Of a stretch of 64,000 nt of DNA, positions 9,741-19,122 are shown piece by piece; the stretch's first letter is position 1, and each line of letters opens with the position of its first letter. The position numbers were made by a program, and so were the translations under genes. Origin of the DNA: Jiangella ureilytica (GTDB taxonomy: Bacteria > Actinomycetota > Actinomycetes > Jiangellales > Jiangellaceae); NCBI RefSeq assembly GCF_004348545.1, contig NZ_SMKL01000019.1:26087-90086 (forward strand), read 5' to 3'. The notes beneath the pieces were generated by a model. The model was not told where the DNA came from. It worked only from the letters and a program-made list of their open reading frames with translations, and did no database searches.

Positions 9741-11088
9741 CCTCGAGGGCGGCGGCCAGGTCGTGCACGACGATCGGGTCGCCGCCCCCGGCGTCGCCGG
9801 CCGCCTTCTCGTGCGCCTCGAGCCGTAGCCAGTCGGTCCAGCTCACCACGCGGATGCCGCGCTCGGTCAGCAGTTTGTCGACGGTGTCCGGGTCGCCCTG
9901 GCGCGTGGGCAGCGTGTCGAGGTCGGCGAGCACGGACTCCGCGACCTCGTTGGCGTCGCCGCGGTTCGTCGCGATGACGCCCGTGGGCCCGCGGCGCAGC
10001 CAGCCGGTGACGTAGACGCCGGCGAGCACGGCGTCGTCGTCGAGCACCCGGCCGTCCCGCGACGGGACCGTGCCGCTCGAGTCGTCGAACGGCAGTCCGG
10101 GGATCGGCGTGCCGTGGTAGCCGATGGCGCGCACGACCAGCTCCGTCGGCAGCGTCAGCGTCGGCAGGTCGCCCGGTGGCGGGGCGGTGCCGAGCCGGGT
10201 GGGCGCCAGCTCGATGCCGGTGACCGCTGTGGTGCCGAGGATGCGGACCGGGCGGCTCCAGTAGTGCAGGTGGATGCGCCGGCGGGCGCCGGTGCGCGGC
10301 CGTTCGGACCACTCGCGGCAGACGTCGACGATGACCCGGGAGTGCCGGTCGGTCGCCACGGCCTCTTCGTCGGCCGGACCGAGGACGAGGTCGTCGGGGT
10401 CGACGATCAGGTCGACGCCCTCGAGCGCGCCCAGCTCGTGCAGCTCCGGCGACGTGAACTTGGCCTGCGCCGGGCCGCGCCGGGCGACCAGGTGGATGTC
10501 GGTGACCGTGCTGGCCGCGAGCGCGTCGAGGACATGCCGGGGCATCGAGGTGCCGCGCAGCGCCGTGGCGTCCTTGGCCAGGATGCGGGCGATGTCAAGC
10601 GCGACGTTGCCGGCGCCGATGACCGTCGCCGTGGTGAGGTTCGGCGGGAGCTCGACGGCGCGCGCCTGCGGGTGGCCGGTGTACCAGGCCACCAGCTCCG
10701 ACGCGCCGTACGACCCGGCGAGGTCCTCGCCGGGGATGCCGAGCCGGCGGTCGCCGAGCATGCCCGTCGACACGATGACGGCGTCATAGGCGGCCCGCAG
10801 CTCCTCGACGGTGACGTCGCGCCCCACGTGCACGTTGCCGGCGAACCGCACGCGCGTGTGCGTGAACCCCTGCGCCAGCACGCGCGAGATGTTCCGGGTC
10901 TTCGGATGGTCCGGCGCCACGCCGTAGCGGACCAGGCCGTACGGCGCGGGCGCGGCCTCGAAGACGTCGATGCGGTCGAAGCGGTCGCTGCGCACGAGCG
11001 CGGCGAGGGCGTACAGCCCGGCCGGACCGGCTCCGACGATGGCGGCAGCCCGGCCGGCCGCCCCGGATCGACTCCCGTCGTCCTCCAT
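9721..11088 (-). CDS. FprA-type ferredoxin/adrenodoxin NADP+ reductase
   Basis: The 455-residue flavoprotein passes electrons between NADPH and ferredoxin-type partners. The FAD Rossmann motif IVGAGPAGLYALAAL is near residue 17, followed by YGLVRYGVAPDHPKTRNI, a hallmark of adrenodoxin-reductase-like enzymes. The NADP motif VIGAGNVALDIARIL is near residue 157. The C-terminal region GWLRRGPTGVIATNRGDA is also typical. The stop lies inside the 3' end of the PBP gene, a 20-base tail-to-tail overlap. Its physiological ferredoxin or P450 partner is not in the window. Confidence 0.92.
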   Translation of the reverse strand: MEDDGSRSGAAGRAAAIVGAGPAGLYALAALVRSDRFDRIDVFEAAPAPYGLVRYGVAPDHPKTRNISRVLAQGFTHTRVRFAGNVHVGRDVTVEELRAAYDAVIVSTGMLGDRRLGIPGEDLAGSYGASELVAWYTGHPQARAVELPPNLTTATVIGAGNVALDIARILAKDATALRGTSMPRHVLDALAASTVTDIHLVARRGPAQAKFTSPELHELGALEGVDLIVDPDDLVLGPADEEAVATDRHSRVIVDVCREWSERPRTGARRRIHLHYWSRPVRILGTTAVTGIELAPTRLGTAPPPGDLPTLTLPTELVVRAIGYHGTPIPGLPFDDSSGTVPSRDGRVLDDDAVLAGVYVTGWLRRGPTGVIATNRGDANEVAESVLADLDTLPTRQGDPDTVDKLLTERGIRVVSWTDWLRLEAHEKAAGDAGGGDPIVVHDLAAALEVIASGR

Positions 11089-11202
11089 CCGCCCAACGTA
11101 TGCCGTCGGGCGCCGGCCGCACCACCCCTTGTGCGCGGTCTCACGGCCGTCCGGCCGCCGGGGTGAGAAGACGTTGACACGAGGGCGCCGCTCGAGGCAC
11201 GT

Positions 11203-11215
11203 CGGCGTAACGCCG
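11203..11215. promoter_or_regulatory. Palindromic motif upstream of narK
   Basis: A perfect 5-base-arm palindrome (CGGCG-TAA-CGCCG) lies about 59 bases before the transporter start. It shares GGCGTAACG with a palindrome in front of the nitrate reductase gene. It contains the GTAAC half-site of actinobacterial GlnR boxes. Binding by GlnR or by the NnaR-type protein of this locus is inferred only. Confidence 0.35.
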
Positions 11216-11267
11216 GGTTCCTAGCGTCGGCGGCCAGTGGAGTCAGACCCCGAACCCGGAGGCCGTC

Positions 11268-12641
11268 ATGACCGAGACGCCCACCCTCGCCCCCGACCGC
11301 GCCGCCGTACCGGCGCCGGCCCGACGTGGCGGGCGCTGGATCGACCACTGGGAGCCGGAGGACGAGACGTTCTGGCGGCGGACCGGCCGCTCCGTCGCCC
11401 GCCGCAACCTGGTGTTCTCGATCCTCGCGGAGAACGTCGCCTTCTCGGTGTGGACGCTGTGGAGCATCTCGGCGGCGCTGCTGGTGGCGCACTACGACGT
11501 CGGGTTCTCCGCCGCGCAGCTGTTCTTCCTGGTCGCCGTGCCGAACGTCGTCGGGGCGGTGCTGCGGATCCCGTACACGTTCGCCGTGCCGCGCTTCGGC
11601 GGCCGGAACTGGACGGTAGTCAGCGGTCTGCTGCTGCTCGTCCCGACGGTGCTGCTGGCGGTCGCCGTCGGCAACCCGGGTACGCCCTACTGGGCGTTCC
11701 TGCTGATCGCGGCGATGGCGGGCTTAGGCGGCGGCAACTTCGCGTCCAGCATGACCAACATCAGCTTCTTCTTCCCGGACCGGGGCAAGGGCCTGGCGCT
11801 CGGCCTGAACGCGGCGGGCGGCAACATCGGCGTCGCGCTGCTGCAACTCGGGCTGCCGCTGATCGTCGGCGCCGGGGGCCTGTTCGGGCTGGTGGGCGCG
11901 GCCGCCGCCGGGGTGGACCTGGCGCGGGCGGGGTGGGTGTGGGCGGCGCTGGGCGTGGTGGCGGCGACCTGCGCGTGGTTCTTCATGGACAACCTGTCGG
12001 TGTCGCTGGCGCCGTTGCGCTCGCAGCTCGCCGTGGTGCGGCACCGCCACACCTGGATCGTGTCGTGGCTCTACATCGGCACGTTCGGTTCGTTCATCGG
12101 CTACTCGTCGGCGTTCCCGCTGCTCATCAAGCTGCAGTTCCCCGAAGTGCCGGCGGCGAACTACGCGTTCCTGGGCGCGCTGGTCGGCTCGGTGGCGCGG
12201 CCGCTCGGCGGCTGGCTGGCCGACCGGATCGGCGGGGCGCGGGTCACGCTGTGGAACTTCGCGGCGATGGCGGCCGGCACCGTCCTCGTCATCGTCGCGG
12301 TCGACGGCGGCAGCTGGCCGCTGTTCCTCGGCGCGTTCCTGCTGGTGTTCGTGACGACCGGGCTCGGCAACGGATCGGCGTTCCGGATGATCCCGATGAT
12401 CTTCCGCAACCGGACCGAGGCGGCCGCCGTCATCGGGCTGTCGTCGGCCGTCGGGGCGTTCGGCGGGTTCGCCGTCGTCGCGACGTTCGGCGTGCTCGGC
12501 CTGGTGAACGACGGCCGGGTGCCGGCGGGCGCCGTCGCGACCGCGTTCGTGATCTTCCTCGGCTTCTACGTCACCTGCGCGCTGTTGACGTGGTGGAACT
12601 ACGCCCGACGGGGTGCGGCGCTGGCCGCCGCCGACATCTGA
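11268..12641 (+). CDS. narK: NarK/NasA-type nitrate/nitrite MFS transporter
   Basis: The 457-residue protein has about 12 membrane segments and belongs to the nitrate/nitrite porter family. The nitrate signature is clear near residues 158-190 (GGGNFASSMTNISFFFPD, then GLALGLNAAGGN) and a second signature-like stretch TGLGNGSAFRMIPMIF occurs in the C-terminal half. The N-terminal cytoplasmic extension (HWEPEDETFWRRTGRSVA) is typical of actinobacterial members. The ATG follows GGAGG. It stands first in the nitrate assimilation locus, 94 bases before the nitrate reductase gene, so uptake is the likely role. Confidence 0.93.
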   Translation: MTETPTLAPDRAAVPAPARRGGRWIDHWEPEDETFWRRTGRSVARRNLVFSILAENVAFSVWTLWSISAALLVAHYDVGFSAAQLFFLVAVPNVVGAVLRIPYTFAVPRFGGRNWTVVSGLLLLVPTVLLAVAVGNPGTPYWAFLLIAAMAGLGGGNFASSMTNISFFFPDRGKGLALGLNAAGGNIGVALLQLGLPLIVGAGGLFGLVGAAAAGVDLARAGWVWAALGVVAATCAWFFMDNLSVSLAPLRSQLAVVRHRHTWIVSWLYIGTFGSFIGYSSAFPLLIKLQFPEVPAANYAFLGALVGSVARPLGGWLADRIGGARVTLWNFAAMAAGTVLVIVAVDGGSWPLFLGAFLLVFVTTGLGNGSAFRMIPMIFRNRTEAAAVIGLSSAVGAFGGFAVVATFGVLGLVNDGRVPAGAVATAFVIFLGFYVTCALLTWWNYARRGAALAAADI

Positions 12642-12681
12642 TCACGGCTCGCGGAGGCGACGAGTGCGAGGCATTTATCGC

Positions 12682-12723
12682 GGGCGTAACGCGCCCGAGG
12701 CGGTCCGGAAACCCCCGCTTCAC
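12682..12723 (+). promoter_or_regulatory. Possible GlnR/NnaR-type site before the nitrate reductase operon
   Basis: A palindrome GGGCG-TAACG-CGCCC (12682-12696) starts the site. Pentamers GTAAC, GAGGC, GAAAC and TTCAC then follow at exact 11-base intervals (12686, 12697, 12708, 12719), resembling the alternating GTnAC/GAAAC layout of GlnR boxes, with imperfect second and fourth elements. It is unusually close to the ATG at 12736, so a short or absent leader, or a different start codon, would be needed. Function is inferred. Confidence 0.35.
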
Positions 12724-12735
12724 ACCGTAGCGGGC

Positions 12736-14826
12736 ATGGGCACCACGGCCACCCACTGCGCGTACTGCGCCCTGCAGTGCGCGATGACGCTGACGGCGGA
12801 CGCCGGCGGCCGGGTCACCGTGGAGCCGCGGGACTTCCCGACCAACCGCGGCGGGCTGTGCCAGAAGGGCTGGACGGCGGCCGACCTGCTGGCGTCGCCG
12901 CACCGGCTGACGACGCCGCTGCTGCGCGACGACCGGTCGGCGCCGTTCCGCGAGGCGAGCTGGGACGAGGCGCTCACCGTCGTGGCATCGTCGCTGCGCG
13001 AGGTGCAGGCCGAGTACGGCCGCGACGCCGTCGCCGTCCTCGGTGGTGGCGGGCTGACCAACGAGAAGGCCTACCAGCTGGGCAAGTTCGCCCGGGTCGC
13101 GCTGCGGACGAAGAACATCGACTACAACGGCCGGTACTGCATGTCGTCGGCAGCGGCGGCGTCGAACCGGGCGTTCGGCATCGACCGCGGGCTACCGTTC
13201 CCGCTGCCCGACCTGGCCGAGGCCGGCGCCGTCCTCATCGCCGGCGGCAACGTCGCCGAGACGATGCCGCCGTTCGTGCAGCACCTGGCCGCCGTCGTCG
13301 ACCGCGGCGGCTCGCTGATCGTCGCCGACCCGCGCCGCACCGCCACCGTGGACCGGGCGACACTGCACCTGCCGGTCCTGCCCGGCACCGACCTGGCGCT
13401 GGCGCTCGGGCTCCTGCACGTGGCCGTCTCCGGCGGGCACGCCGACCGCGCCTACATCCATGACCGGACGACGGGGTTCGACGAGACCTGGCGGGCCGCC
13501 GCGCAGTGGTGGCCGGAGCGGGTCGAGCGGGTCACCGGCGTATCGGTCGCGGCGCAGCGGGCCGCCGTCGCGCAGCTGGCCGCGGGTGCGCGCGGCCGCG
13601 GCGCCGTCGTCCTGACCGCCCGCGGCGCGGAGCAGCAGAGCAAGGGGACCGACACCGTCACCGCGCTGATCAACCTGGCGCTCGCGCTCGGCCTGCCGGG
13701 CAGGCCGCACAGCGGGTTCGGCTGCATCACCGGCCAGGGCAACGGGCAGGGCGGCCGCGAGCACGGGCAGAAGGCGGACCAGCTGCCCGGTTACCGGCGC
13801 ATCGACGATCCCGCCGCGCGGGCGCACGTCGCCGCCGTCTGGGGTGTCGAGCCCGCTGATCTGCCGGGGCCGGGCCCGTCGGCGTACGAGCTGATCGAGA
13901 GCCTGGGCACCGACGGCGGTCCGCGGGCGCTGCTCGTGCACGGGACCAACCTGGCGGTGTCCTCGCCGCGGGGCGCCCGGGTGCTGGAGCGGCTGGCGGC
14001 CCTCGACCTGCTTGTCGTGGCCGATGTCGTGCTGTCCGAGACCGCCGCCCTGGCCGACGTCGTCCTGCCCGTGACGCAGTTCGCCGAGGAGGACGGCACG
14101 ATGACCAACCTCGAGGGCCGGGTGATCCGCCGGCGCCGCGCGGTCGCGCCACCGTCCGGCGTACGCACCGAGCTGGAGGTGCTGACGTCGCTGGCCGGGC
14201 TGCTGGGGTGCCGGGCGCCGTTCGACGCCGACCCGGAGACGGTCTTCGACGAGCTGCGCCGGGCCAGCGCCGGCGGCGTCGCCGACTACGGCGGCATCAG
14301 CTGGGACCGGGTCGACGCCGAGGGCGGCGTCTTCTGGCCGTGCCCGTCCTCCTCGCATCCGGGCACGCCCCGGCTGTTCGCGGACGGGTTCCCGACGGCG
14401 GACGGCCGGGCCCGCTTCGTCGCCGTCGAGCACCGGCCGCCGGCCGAGGAGGTCGACGCCGAGCACCCCGTCTACCTCACGACAGGGCGGGTGCTGCAGC
14501 AGTACCAGAGCGGCGCGCAGACGCGGCTGGTCCCGGCACTGGCCGCCGCGGCCGCCGAGCCGCACGTCGAGGTCCATCCCGACCTCGCCGGGCGGAGCGG
14601 GCTGGCCGACGGCGACCTGGTGCGGGTGGTCAGCCGGCGCGGCGACGCCGTCGGGCGGGTCCGGCTGACGACGGCGATCCGCCCCGACACCGTGTTCATG
14701 CCGTTCCACTGGGGCGGCGAGCAGGCGGTCAACCGGGTGACGAACCCGGCGCTGGACCCGGTGTCGCGGATGCCGGAGTTCAAGGTCTGCGCGGTCCGCC
14801 TGGAGCGTGTGGTGGTGGTGTCATGA
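12736..14826 (+). CDS. nasA: Assimilatory nitrate reductase, catalytic subunit
   Basis: This molybdopterin oxidoreductase of about 696 residues reduces nitrate to nitrite. A [4Fe-4S] site is formed by Cys8, Cys11, Cys15 and Cys42 (HCAYCALQC and GGLCQKGW). The Mo-bis-MGD binding regions include NYNGRYCMSSAA-like sequence, FGCITGQGNGQGGREHGQK and the C-terminal dinucleotide-binding domain VYLTTGRVLQQYQSG. There is no Tat signal, so it is cytoplasmic, as expected for assimilation. Upstream in-frame GTG codons exist, but the ATG puts the iron-sulfur motif at the expected N-terminus. Its stop overlaps the flavoprotein gene by ATGA. Confidence 0.93.
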   Translation: MGTTATHCAYCALQCAMTLTADAGGRVTVEPRDFPTNRGGLCQKGWTAADLLASPHRLTTPLLRDDRSAPFREASWDEALTVVASSLREVQAEYGRDAVAVLGGGGLTNEKAYQLGKFARVALRTKNIDYNGRYCMSSAAAASNRAFGIDRGLPFPLPDLAEAGAVLIAGGNVAETMPPFVQHLAAVVDRGGSLIVADPRRTATVDRATLHLPVLPGTDLALALGLLHVAVSGGHADRAYIHDRTTGFDETWRAAAQWWPERVERVTGVSVAAQRAAVAQLAAGARGRGAVVLTARGAEQQSKGTDTVTALINLALALGLPGRPHSGFGCITGQGNGQGGREHGQKADQLPGYRRIDDPAARAHVAAVWGVEPADLPGPGPSAYELIESLGTDGGPRALLVHGTNLAVSSPRGARVLERLAALDLLVVADVVLSETAALADVVLPVTQFAEEDGTMTNLEGRVIRRRRAVAPPSGVRTELEVLTSLAGLLGCRAPFDADPETVFDELRRASAGGVADYGGISWDRVDAEGGVFWPCPSSSHPGTPRLFADGFPTADGRARFVAVEHRPPAEEVDAEHPVYLTTGRVLQQYQSGAQTRLVPALAAAAAEPHVEVHPDLAGRSGLADGDLVRVVSRRGDAVGRVRLTTAIRPDTVFMPFHWGGEQAVNRVTNPALDPVSRMPEFKVCAVRLERVVVVS

Positions 14827-16283
14827 CGCAGGTTGTCGTCGTAGGACATGGCATGGCCGGCGCCCGGTTCGTCCAGGAGCTGCGGGCCCGCGACCTGTCC
14901 CGCCGGTTCGAGGTGACGGTGCTCGGCGCGGAGCCGGAGGCCGCGTACAACCGGGTCCTGCTGTCGTCGGTGCTGGCCGGCGCTCTGACCCCGGCGGAGA
15001 TCGAGACGGTGCCGTCGGCCTGGTATGCCGCCGAGGACGTCGAGCTGCGCACCGGGGTCGAGGTCGGGCGCATCGACCGGCGGCGACGGCGCGTGCTCAC
15101 GACCGCCGGTGAGTACGTCGGCTACGACCACCTGGTGCTGGCCACCGGCAGCCGCCCGTGGGTGCCGCCGATCGACGGGCTGGTCGGCGATGACGGCGAG
15201 CTCGACCGCGACGTCGTGGTGTTCCGCACGCTGGCGGACTGCCGCGCGATGCTGGCCCGGCTCGGACGGGTCCGGTACGCCGTCGTGCTGGGCGGCGGGC
15301 TGCTCGGGCTGGAGGCGGCGCGCGGACTGGCCGGGCGCGGCGTCGACGTCGAGGTGGTGCACCCGGCGGACCGGCTCATGGAGCGCCAGCTCGACCTCGA
15401 CGCCGGCCGGGTGCTCGCCCGCACGCTGCGCGGGCTGGGCGTGCGGGTGCGGCTGAACGCGCAGGCGGTGCGGTTCACCGACGGCTGGGGCGGCGGCGGG
15501 CGCGGGGTCCGGCTCGACGACGGGACGCGGCTGCCGGCCGACCTGGTGGTCGTGGCCTGCGGGGTGCGCCCGAACAGCGGGCTGGCCGCGGCCGCCGGGC
15601 TGGAGGTGGAGCGCGCGGTGGTGGTGGACGACTCGATGACGTCGGTGACCGATCCGGCGATCCACGCGATCGGCGAGTGCGCCCAGTACGACGGCCAGGT
15701 GTACGGGCTGGTCGCGCCGGCCTGGGAGCAGGCGGCCGTGCTGGCCGACGTGCTGGCGGGTGGCTCCGCGCGGTACGGCGGCTCGGCGATCGTCACCCGC
15801 TTGAAGGCCGCCGACGTCGACCTGGCGGCGATGGGCGAGACGGACGTCGACGACTTCGGCGCCGACGACGGCCTGGAGGTGCTGCGGTTCGCCGACCCGG
15901 CGCGCGGCACCTACCAGAAGGTCGTGATCCGCGACGACCGCGTCACCGGCGCGATCATGCTCGGCGGCCCGGAGACCGTCGGCACCGTCACCCAGCTGTT
16001 CGACCGCGCGGCGCCGGTGCCGGCCGACCGGCGGGCGCTGATCTTCCCCGGCGTGGTCGACGCGGGCGGCGCCGTCGACCCCGCCGACCTCCCGGACGAG
16101 CACACCGTCTGCCGGTGCAACGGCGTCACGGCCGGCCGGGTCCGGGCCGCCTGCGAGGCCGGAGCGGACACCGTCGCCGGCGTCGCCGCCACCACCCGCG
16201 CGACCACCGGCTGCGGCGGCTGCCGCTCCGGTGTCGCCGCCCTGTTGTCGGCCACCCGCCCCACAGTGGAGGTCCCCGCATGA
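14823..16283 (+). CDS. nasB: NasB-type FAD/NAD(P)H electron-transfer subunit of nitrate reductase
   Basis: The 486-residue protein resembles the flavoprotein half of NirB. It has a GHGMAGARFVQEL FAD motif, an NAD(P)H motif VVLGGGLLGLEAARGLAG, and a CGVRPN segment. A C-terminal BFD-like [2Fe-2S] domain carries Cys430, Cys432, Cys464 and Cys467 (CRCNG ... GCGGC). There is no siroheme domain, so it is an electron-donor subunit and not a nitrite reductase. Its position directly between nasA and nirB, overlapping both by four bases, supports supplying electrons from NAD(P)H to NasA. Confidence 0.86.
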   Translation: MTQVVVVGHGMAGARFVQELRARDLSRRFEVTVLGAEPEAAYNRVLLSSVLAGALTPAEIETVPSAWYAAEDVELRTGVEVGRIDRRRRRVLTTAGEYVGYDHLVLATGSRPWVPPIDGLVGDDGELDRDVVVFRTLADCRAMLARLGRVRYAVVLGGGLLGLEAARGLAGRGVDVEVVHPADRLMERQLDLDAGRVLARTLRGLGVRVRLNAQAVRFTDGWGGGGRGVRLDDGTRLPADLVVVACGVRPNSGLAAAAGLEVERAVVVDDSMTSVTDPAIHAIGECAQYDGQVYGLVAPAWEQAAVLADVLAGGSARYGGSAIVTRLKAADVDLAAMGETDVDDFGADDGLEVLRFADPARGTYQKVVIRDDRVTGAIMLGGPETVGTVTQLFDRAAPVPADRRALIFPGVVDAGGAVDPADLPDEHTVCRCNGVTAGRVRAACEAGADTVAGVAATTRATTGCGGCRSGVAALLSATRPTVEVPA

Positions 16284-18784
16284 GCACCCAGCAGCGCCGG
16301 CTCGTCGTGGTCGGCAACGGCATGGTCGGGCAGCGGCTCGTCGAGGCGGTCCGGCAGCGCGACCCGCAGCGGCGGTGGCGGATCACCGTCCTCGGCGAGG
16401 AGCCCCGGCCCGCGTACGACCGGGTCGCACTGACGTCGTACCTCACAGGGGCGACGGAGGCGGAGCTCGGGCTGGTGCCGGACGGGTGTTACGACGGCGA
16501 CAGCTCGCTCGTCGTCGGCGAGGCGGTGACCGGGATCGATCGTTCGGCGCGGCTCGTCACGACGACGGCCGGGCGGGTCGTGCCGTACGACGCGCTGGTG
16601 CTGGCGACCGGGTCGAAGCCGTTCGTGCCGCCGGTGCCGGGTGCGGACCTGGACGGCTGCTTCGTGTACCGGACCATCGACGACCTCGACGCGATCCGGG
16701 AGCGCGCGGCGTCCGTGACGAGCGGCGTCGTCGTCGGTGGCGGGCTGCTCGGGCTGGAGGCGGCGAACGCGCTGCTGGCGCTGGGGCTCTCGACCGGTGT
16801 GGTGGAGTTCGCGCCCCGGCTGATGCCGGCGCAGGTCGACCAGGGCGGCGGCGAGGTGCTGCGGCGCAAGGTCGAGGCGCTCGGGCTGACGGCCCGGCTG
16901 GACACCGCGACCGAGCGGATCGCCGTCGCCGGCTCGGGGCTGCGGTTGTCCTTCGCCGACGGATCGGCGCTGGACACCGGGATGGTCGTGTTCTCGGCCG
17001 GTATCCGGCCGCGGGACGAGCTCGCGCGGTCCGCCGGGCTGGCCGTCGGGGAGCGCGGCGGCATCGTCGTCGACGAGGCGTGCCGGACGTCGGACCCGGC
17101 GATCTGGGCGATCGGCGAGTGCGCGCTGGCCGGCGGCCGCGTGTACGGACTGGTCGCACCCGGCTACGACATGGCCGAGGTGGTGGCCGACCGGCTGCTC
17201 GGCGGCGACGCCGCCTTCGCCGAGGCCGACACGTCGACCAAGCTCAAGCTGCTCGGCGTCGACGTCGCCAGCTTCGGCGACGCCCACGCGACGACGCCGG
17301 ACGCGCTCGAGGTGGTCTACGCGGACCCCGTCGGCGGCGTCTACAAGAAGCTGGTCGTCACCGACGACGCGTCGACGCTGCTCGGCGGGGTGCTGGTCGG
17401 CGACGCGTCGGCGTACGCGGCGCTGCGGACCATGGTCGGGCGGCCACTCGCCGACACCCCGGAGCAGCTGCTGCTGGCCGGGCCGTCGACGTCGGACCTC
17501 GGCGACGACGCGCAGGTGTGCTCGTGCCAGAACGTGTCGGCCGGGGCCGTGCGCGCCGCGATCCACGACGAGGGCTGCGCCGACGTCGCGGCGGTCAAGG
17601 CGTGCACGCGGGCCGGCACCGTCTGCGGCAGCTGCGTCCCGCTGCTGAAGACGCTGCTGACGCAGTCCGGCGTCGAGGCCGACCCGGCGCTGTGCGAGCA
17701 CTTCTCCATGGGGCGGGCGGAGCTGTTCGACATCGTCCGGGTCACCGGGCTGCGGACCTTCAGCGAGATCATCGCCCGGCACGGGAGCGGCCGTGGCTGC
17801 GACATCTGCAAGCCGGTGGTCGCATCGATCCTGGCCAGCCTGGGCTCCGGGCACGTCCTCGACGGCGAGCAGGCCGCGCTGCAGGACACCAACGACCACT
17901 TCCTCGCCAACATCCAGCGCAACGGCACGTACTCCGTCGTGCCGCGGGTGCCGGGCGGCGAGCTGACGGCGGAGGGCCTGATCGCGATCGGCGAGGTGGC
18001 CCGCGACTTCGGGCTGTACTCGAAGATCACCGGCGGGCAGCGGATCGACCTGCTGGGGGCGCGGGTGGAGCAGCTGCCGGCGATCTGGAAGCGGCTGGTC
18101 GACGCCGGGTTCGAGAGCGGGCACGCGTACGGCAAGGCGCTGCGGACGGTGAAGTCGTGCGTCGGCTCGACCTGGTGCCGGTACGGCGTCCAGGACTCCA
18201 CGTCGCTGGCGATCATGCTGGAGCTGCGCTACCGCGGCCTGCGGGCGCCACACAAGATCAAGGCCGGGGTGTCCGGGTGCGCCCGCGAGTGCGCAGAGGC
18301 GCGCAGCAAGGACGTCGGGATCATCGCCTCGGAGAACGGCTGGAACCTCTACGTCGGCGGGAACGGCGGGTTCCGGCCGCGGCACGCCGAGCTGTTCGCG
18401 TCGGACCTGTCCGATGCGCAGCTCGTCGCCCTCGTCGACCGGTTCCTCATGTTCTACGTCCGCACCGCCGACCGGCTGCAGCGCACGGCCGCCTGGATCG
18501 AGGCGCTCACCGAGGAGCACGGCGACGGCCTCGCCTACTTGCATCGCGTCCTCGTCGAGGACGAGCTCGGCCTGTGCGCCGACCTGGAGGCGGCGATGGA
18601 CCGGCACGCCGGGTCCTACACCGACGAGTGGGCCGCGGTCCTCGACGACGAGGAGAAGCTCGGCCGGTTCGTGTCCTTCGTCAACGCCCCCGATGCCCCC
18701 GACCCGAGCATCCGGTTCGAGACCGAGCGGGGCCAGATCCGCCCGGTCGTCGCCGGTCCGACCCTGGAGGTGGTGCGCCGATGA
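16280..18784 (+). CDS. nirB: Nitrite reductase [NAD(P)H] large subunit
   Basis: The 834-residue enzyme reduces nitrite to ammonium with six electrons. The N-terminal half is an FAD/NAD(P)H oxidoreductase (GNGMVGQRLVEAV, VVVGGGLLGLEAANALLA). A BFD [2Fe-2S] domain follows with Cys414, Cys416, Cys449 and Cys452, and a further CDICKP element. The siroheme/[4Fe-4S] site is Cys627, Cys633, Cys667 and Cys671 (CVGSTWC and GCAREC). Length is normal for NirB. It overlaps the neighbours on both sides by ATGA, so stoichiometric expression with NirD is likely. Siroheme would be supplied by the genes downstream. Confidence 0.96.
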   Translation: MSTQQRRLVVVGNGMVGQRLVEAVRQRDPQRRWRITVLGEEPRPAYDRVALTSYLTGATEAELGLVPDGCYDGDSSLVVGEAVTGIDRSARLVTTTAGRVVPYDALVLATGSKPFVPPVPGADLDGCFVYRTIDDLDAIRERAASVTSGVVVGGGLLGLEAANALLALGLSTGVVEFAPRLMPAQVDQGGGEVLRRKVEALGLTARLDTATERIAVAGSGLRLSFADGSALDTGMVVFSAGIRPRDELARSAGLAVGERGGIVVDEACRTSDPAIWAIGECALAGGRVYGLVAPGYDMAEVVADRLLGGDAAFAEADTSTKLKLLGVDVASFGDAHATTPDALEVVYADPVGGVYKKLVVTDDASTLLGGVLVGDASAYAALRTMVGRPLADTPEQLLLAGPSTSDLGDDAQVCSCQNVSAGAVRAAIHDEGCADVAAVKACTRAGTVCGSCVPLLKTLLTQSGVEADPALCEHFSMGRAELFDIVRVTGLRTFSEIIARHGSGRGCDICKPVVASILASLGSGHVLDGEQAALQDTNDHFLANIQRNGTYSVVPRVPGGELTAEGLIAIGEVARDFGLYSKITGGQRIDLLGARVEQLPAIWKRLVDAGFESGHAYGKALRTVKSCVGSTWCRYGVQDSTSLAIMLELRYRGLRAPHKIKAGVSGCARECAEARSKDVGIIASENGWNLYVGGNGGFRPRHAELFASDLSDAQLVALVDRFLMFYVRTADRLQRTAAWIEALTEEHGDGLAYLHRVLVEDELGLCADLEAAMDRHAGSYTDEWAAVLDDEEKLGRFVSFVNAPDAPDPSIRFETERGQIRPVVAGPTLEVVRR

Positions 18785-19122
18785 CCGTTCTCGACGTCCG
18801 CACATGGACCGTCGTCTGCCGCTTCGACCTGCTGTTGCCCGAACGCGGGGTGGCGGCGCTGGTCGGCGATTCGCAGGTGGCGATCTTCCGTGGCTTCGCC
18901 GGCGAGGTCTACGCGCTGGGCAACCGCGACCCGTTCAGCGACGCCTACGTGTTGTCGCGGGGGATCGTGGGGTCGCGCGGGACCGTGCCGACCGTCGCGT
19001 CACCGATGCACAAGCAGGTGTTCTCGCTGGTCACAGGGGAGTGCCTGGACGAGCCGGGGATCGCCGTGCCGGTGTACGACGTGCGGGTGCGCGACGGCGA
19101 CGTGGAGGTGGCGGGGCCGTGA
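18781..19122 (+). CDS. nirD: Nitrite reductase small subunit (Rieske-like)
   Basis: The 113-residue protein has the Rieske-like beta fold of NirD: VAIFRGFAGEVYALGNRDPFS, then VLSRGIVGSRG and SPMHKQVFSLVTGECLD. The Cys/His pairs that bind [2Fe-2S] in true Rieske proteins are absent, as is normal for NirD. It completes the NADH-dependent nitrite reductase with NirB. The start overlaps the nirB stop, and its own stop overlaps the GTG of the next gene. Confidence 0.94.
   Translation: MTVLDVRTWTVVCRFDLLLPERGVAALVGDSQVAIFRGFAGEVYALGNRDPFSDAYVLSRGIVGSRGTVPTVASPMHKQVFSLVTGECLDEPGIAVPVYDVRVRDGDVEVAGP

Noticed and set aside
15911..18805. A 964-codon open frame opposite nirB
   Set aside because: It mirrors nirB, whose motifs are intact on the other strand; its sequence is low-complexity Arg/Ala/Gly-rich, as expected from GC-biased codons read backwards.
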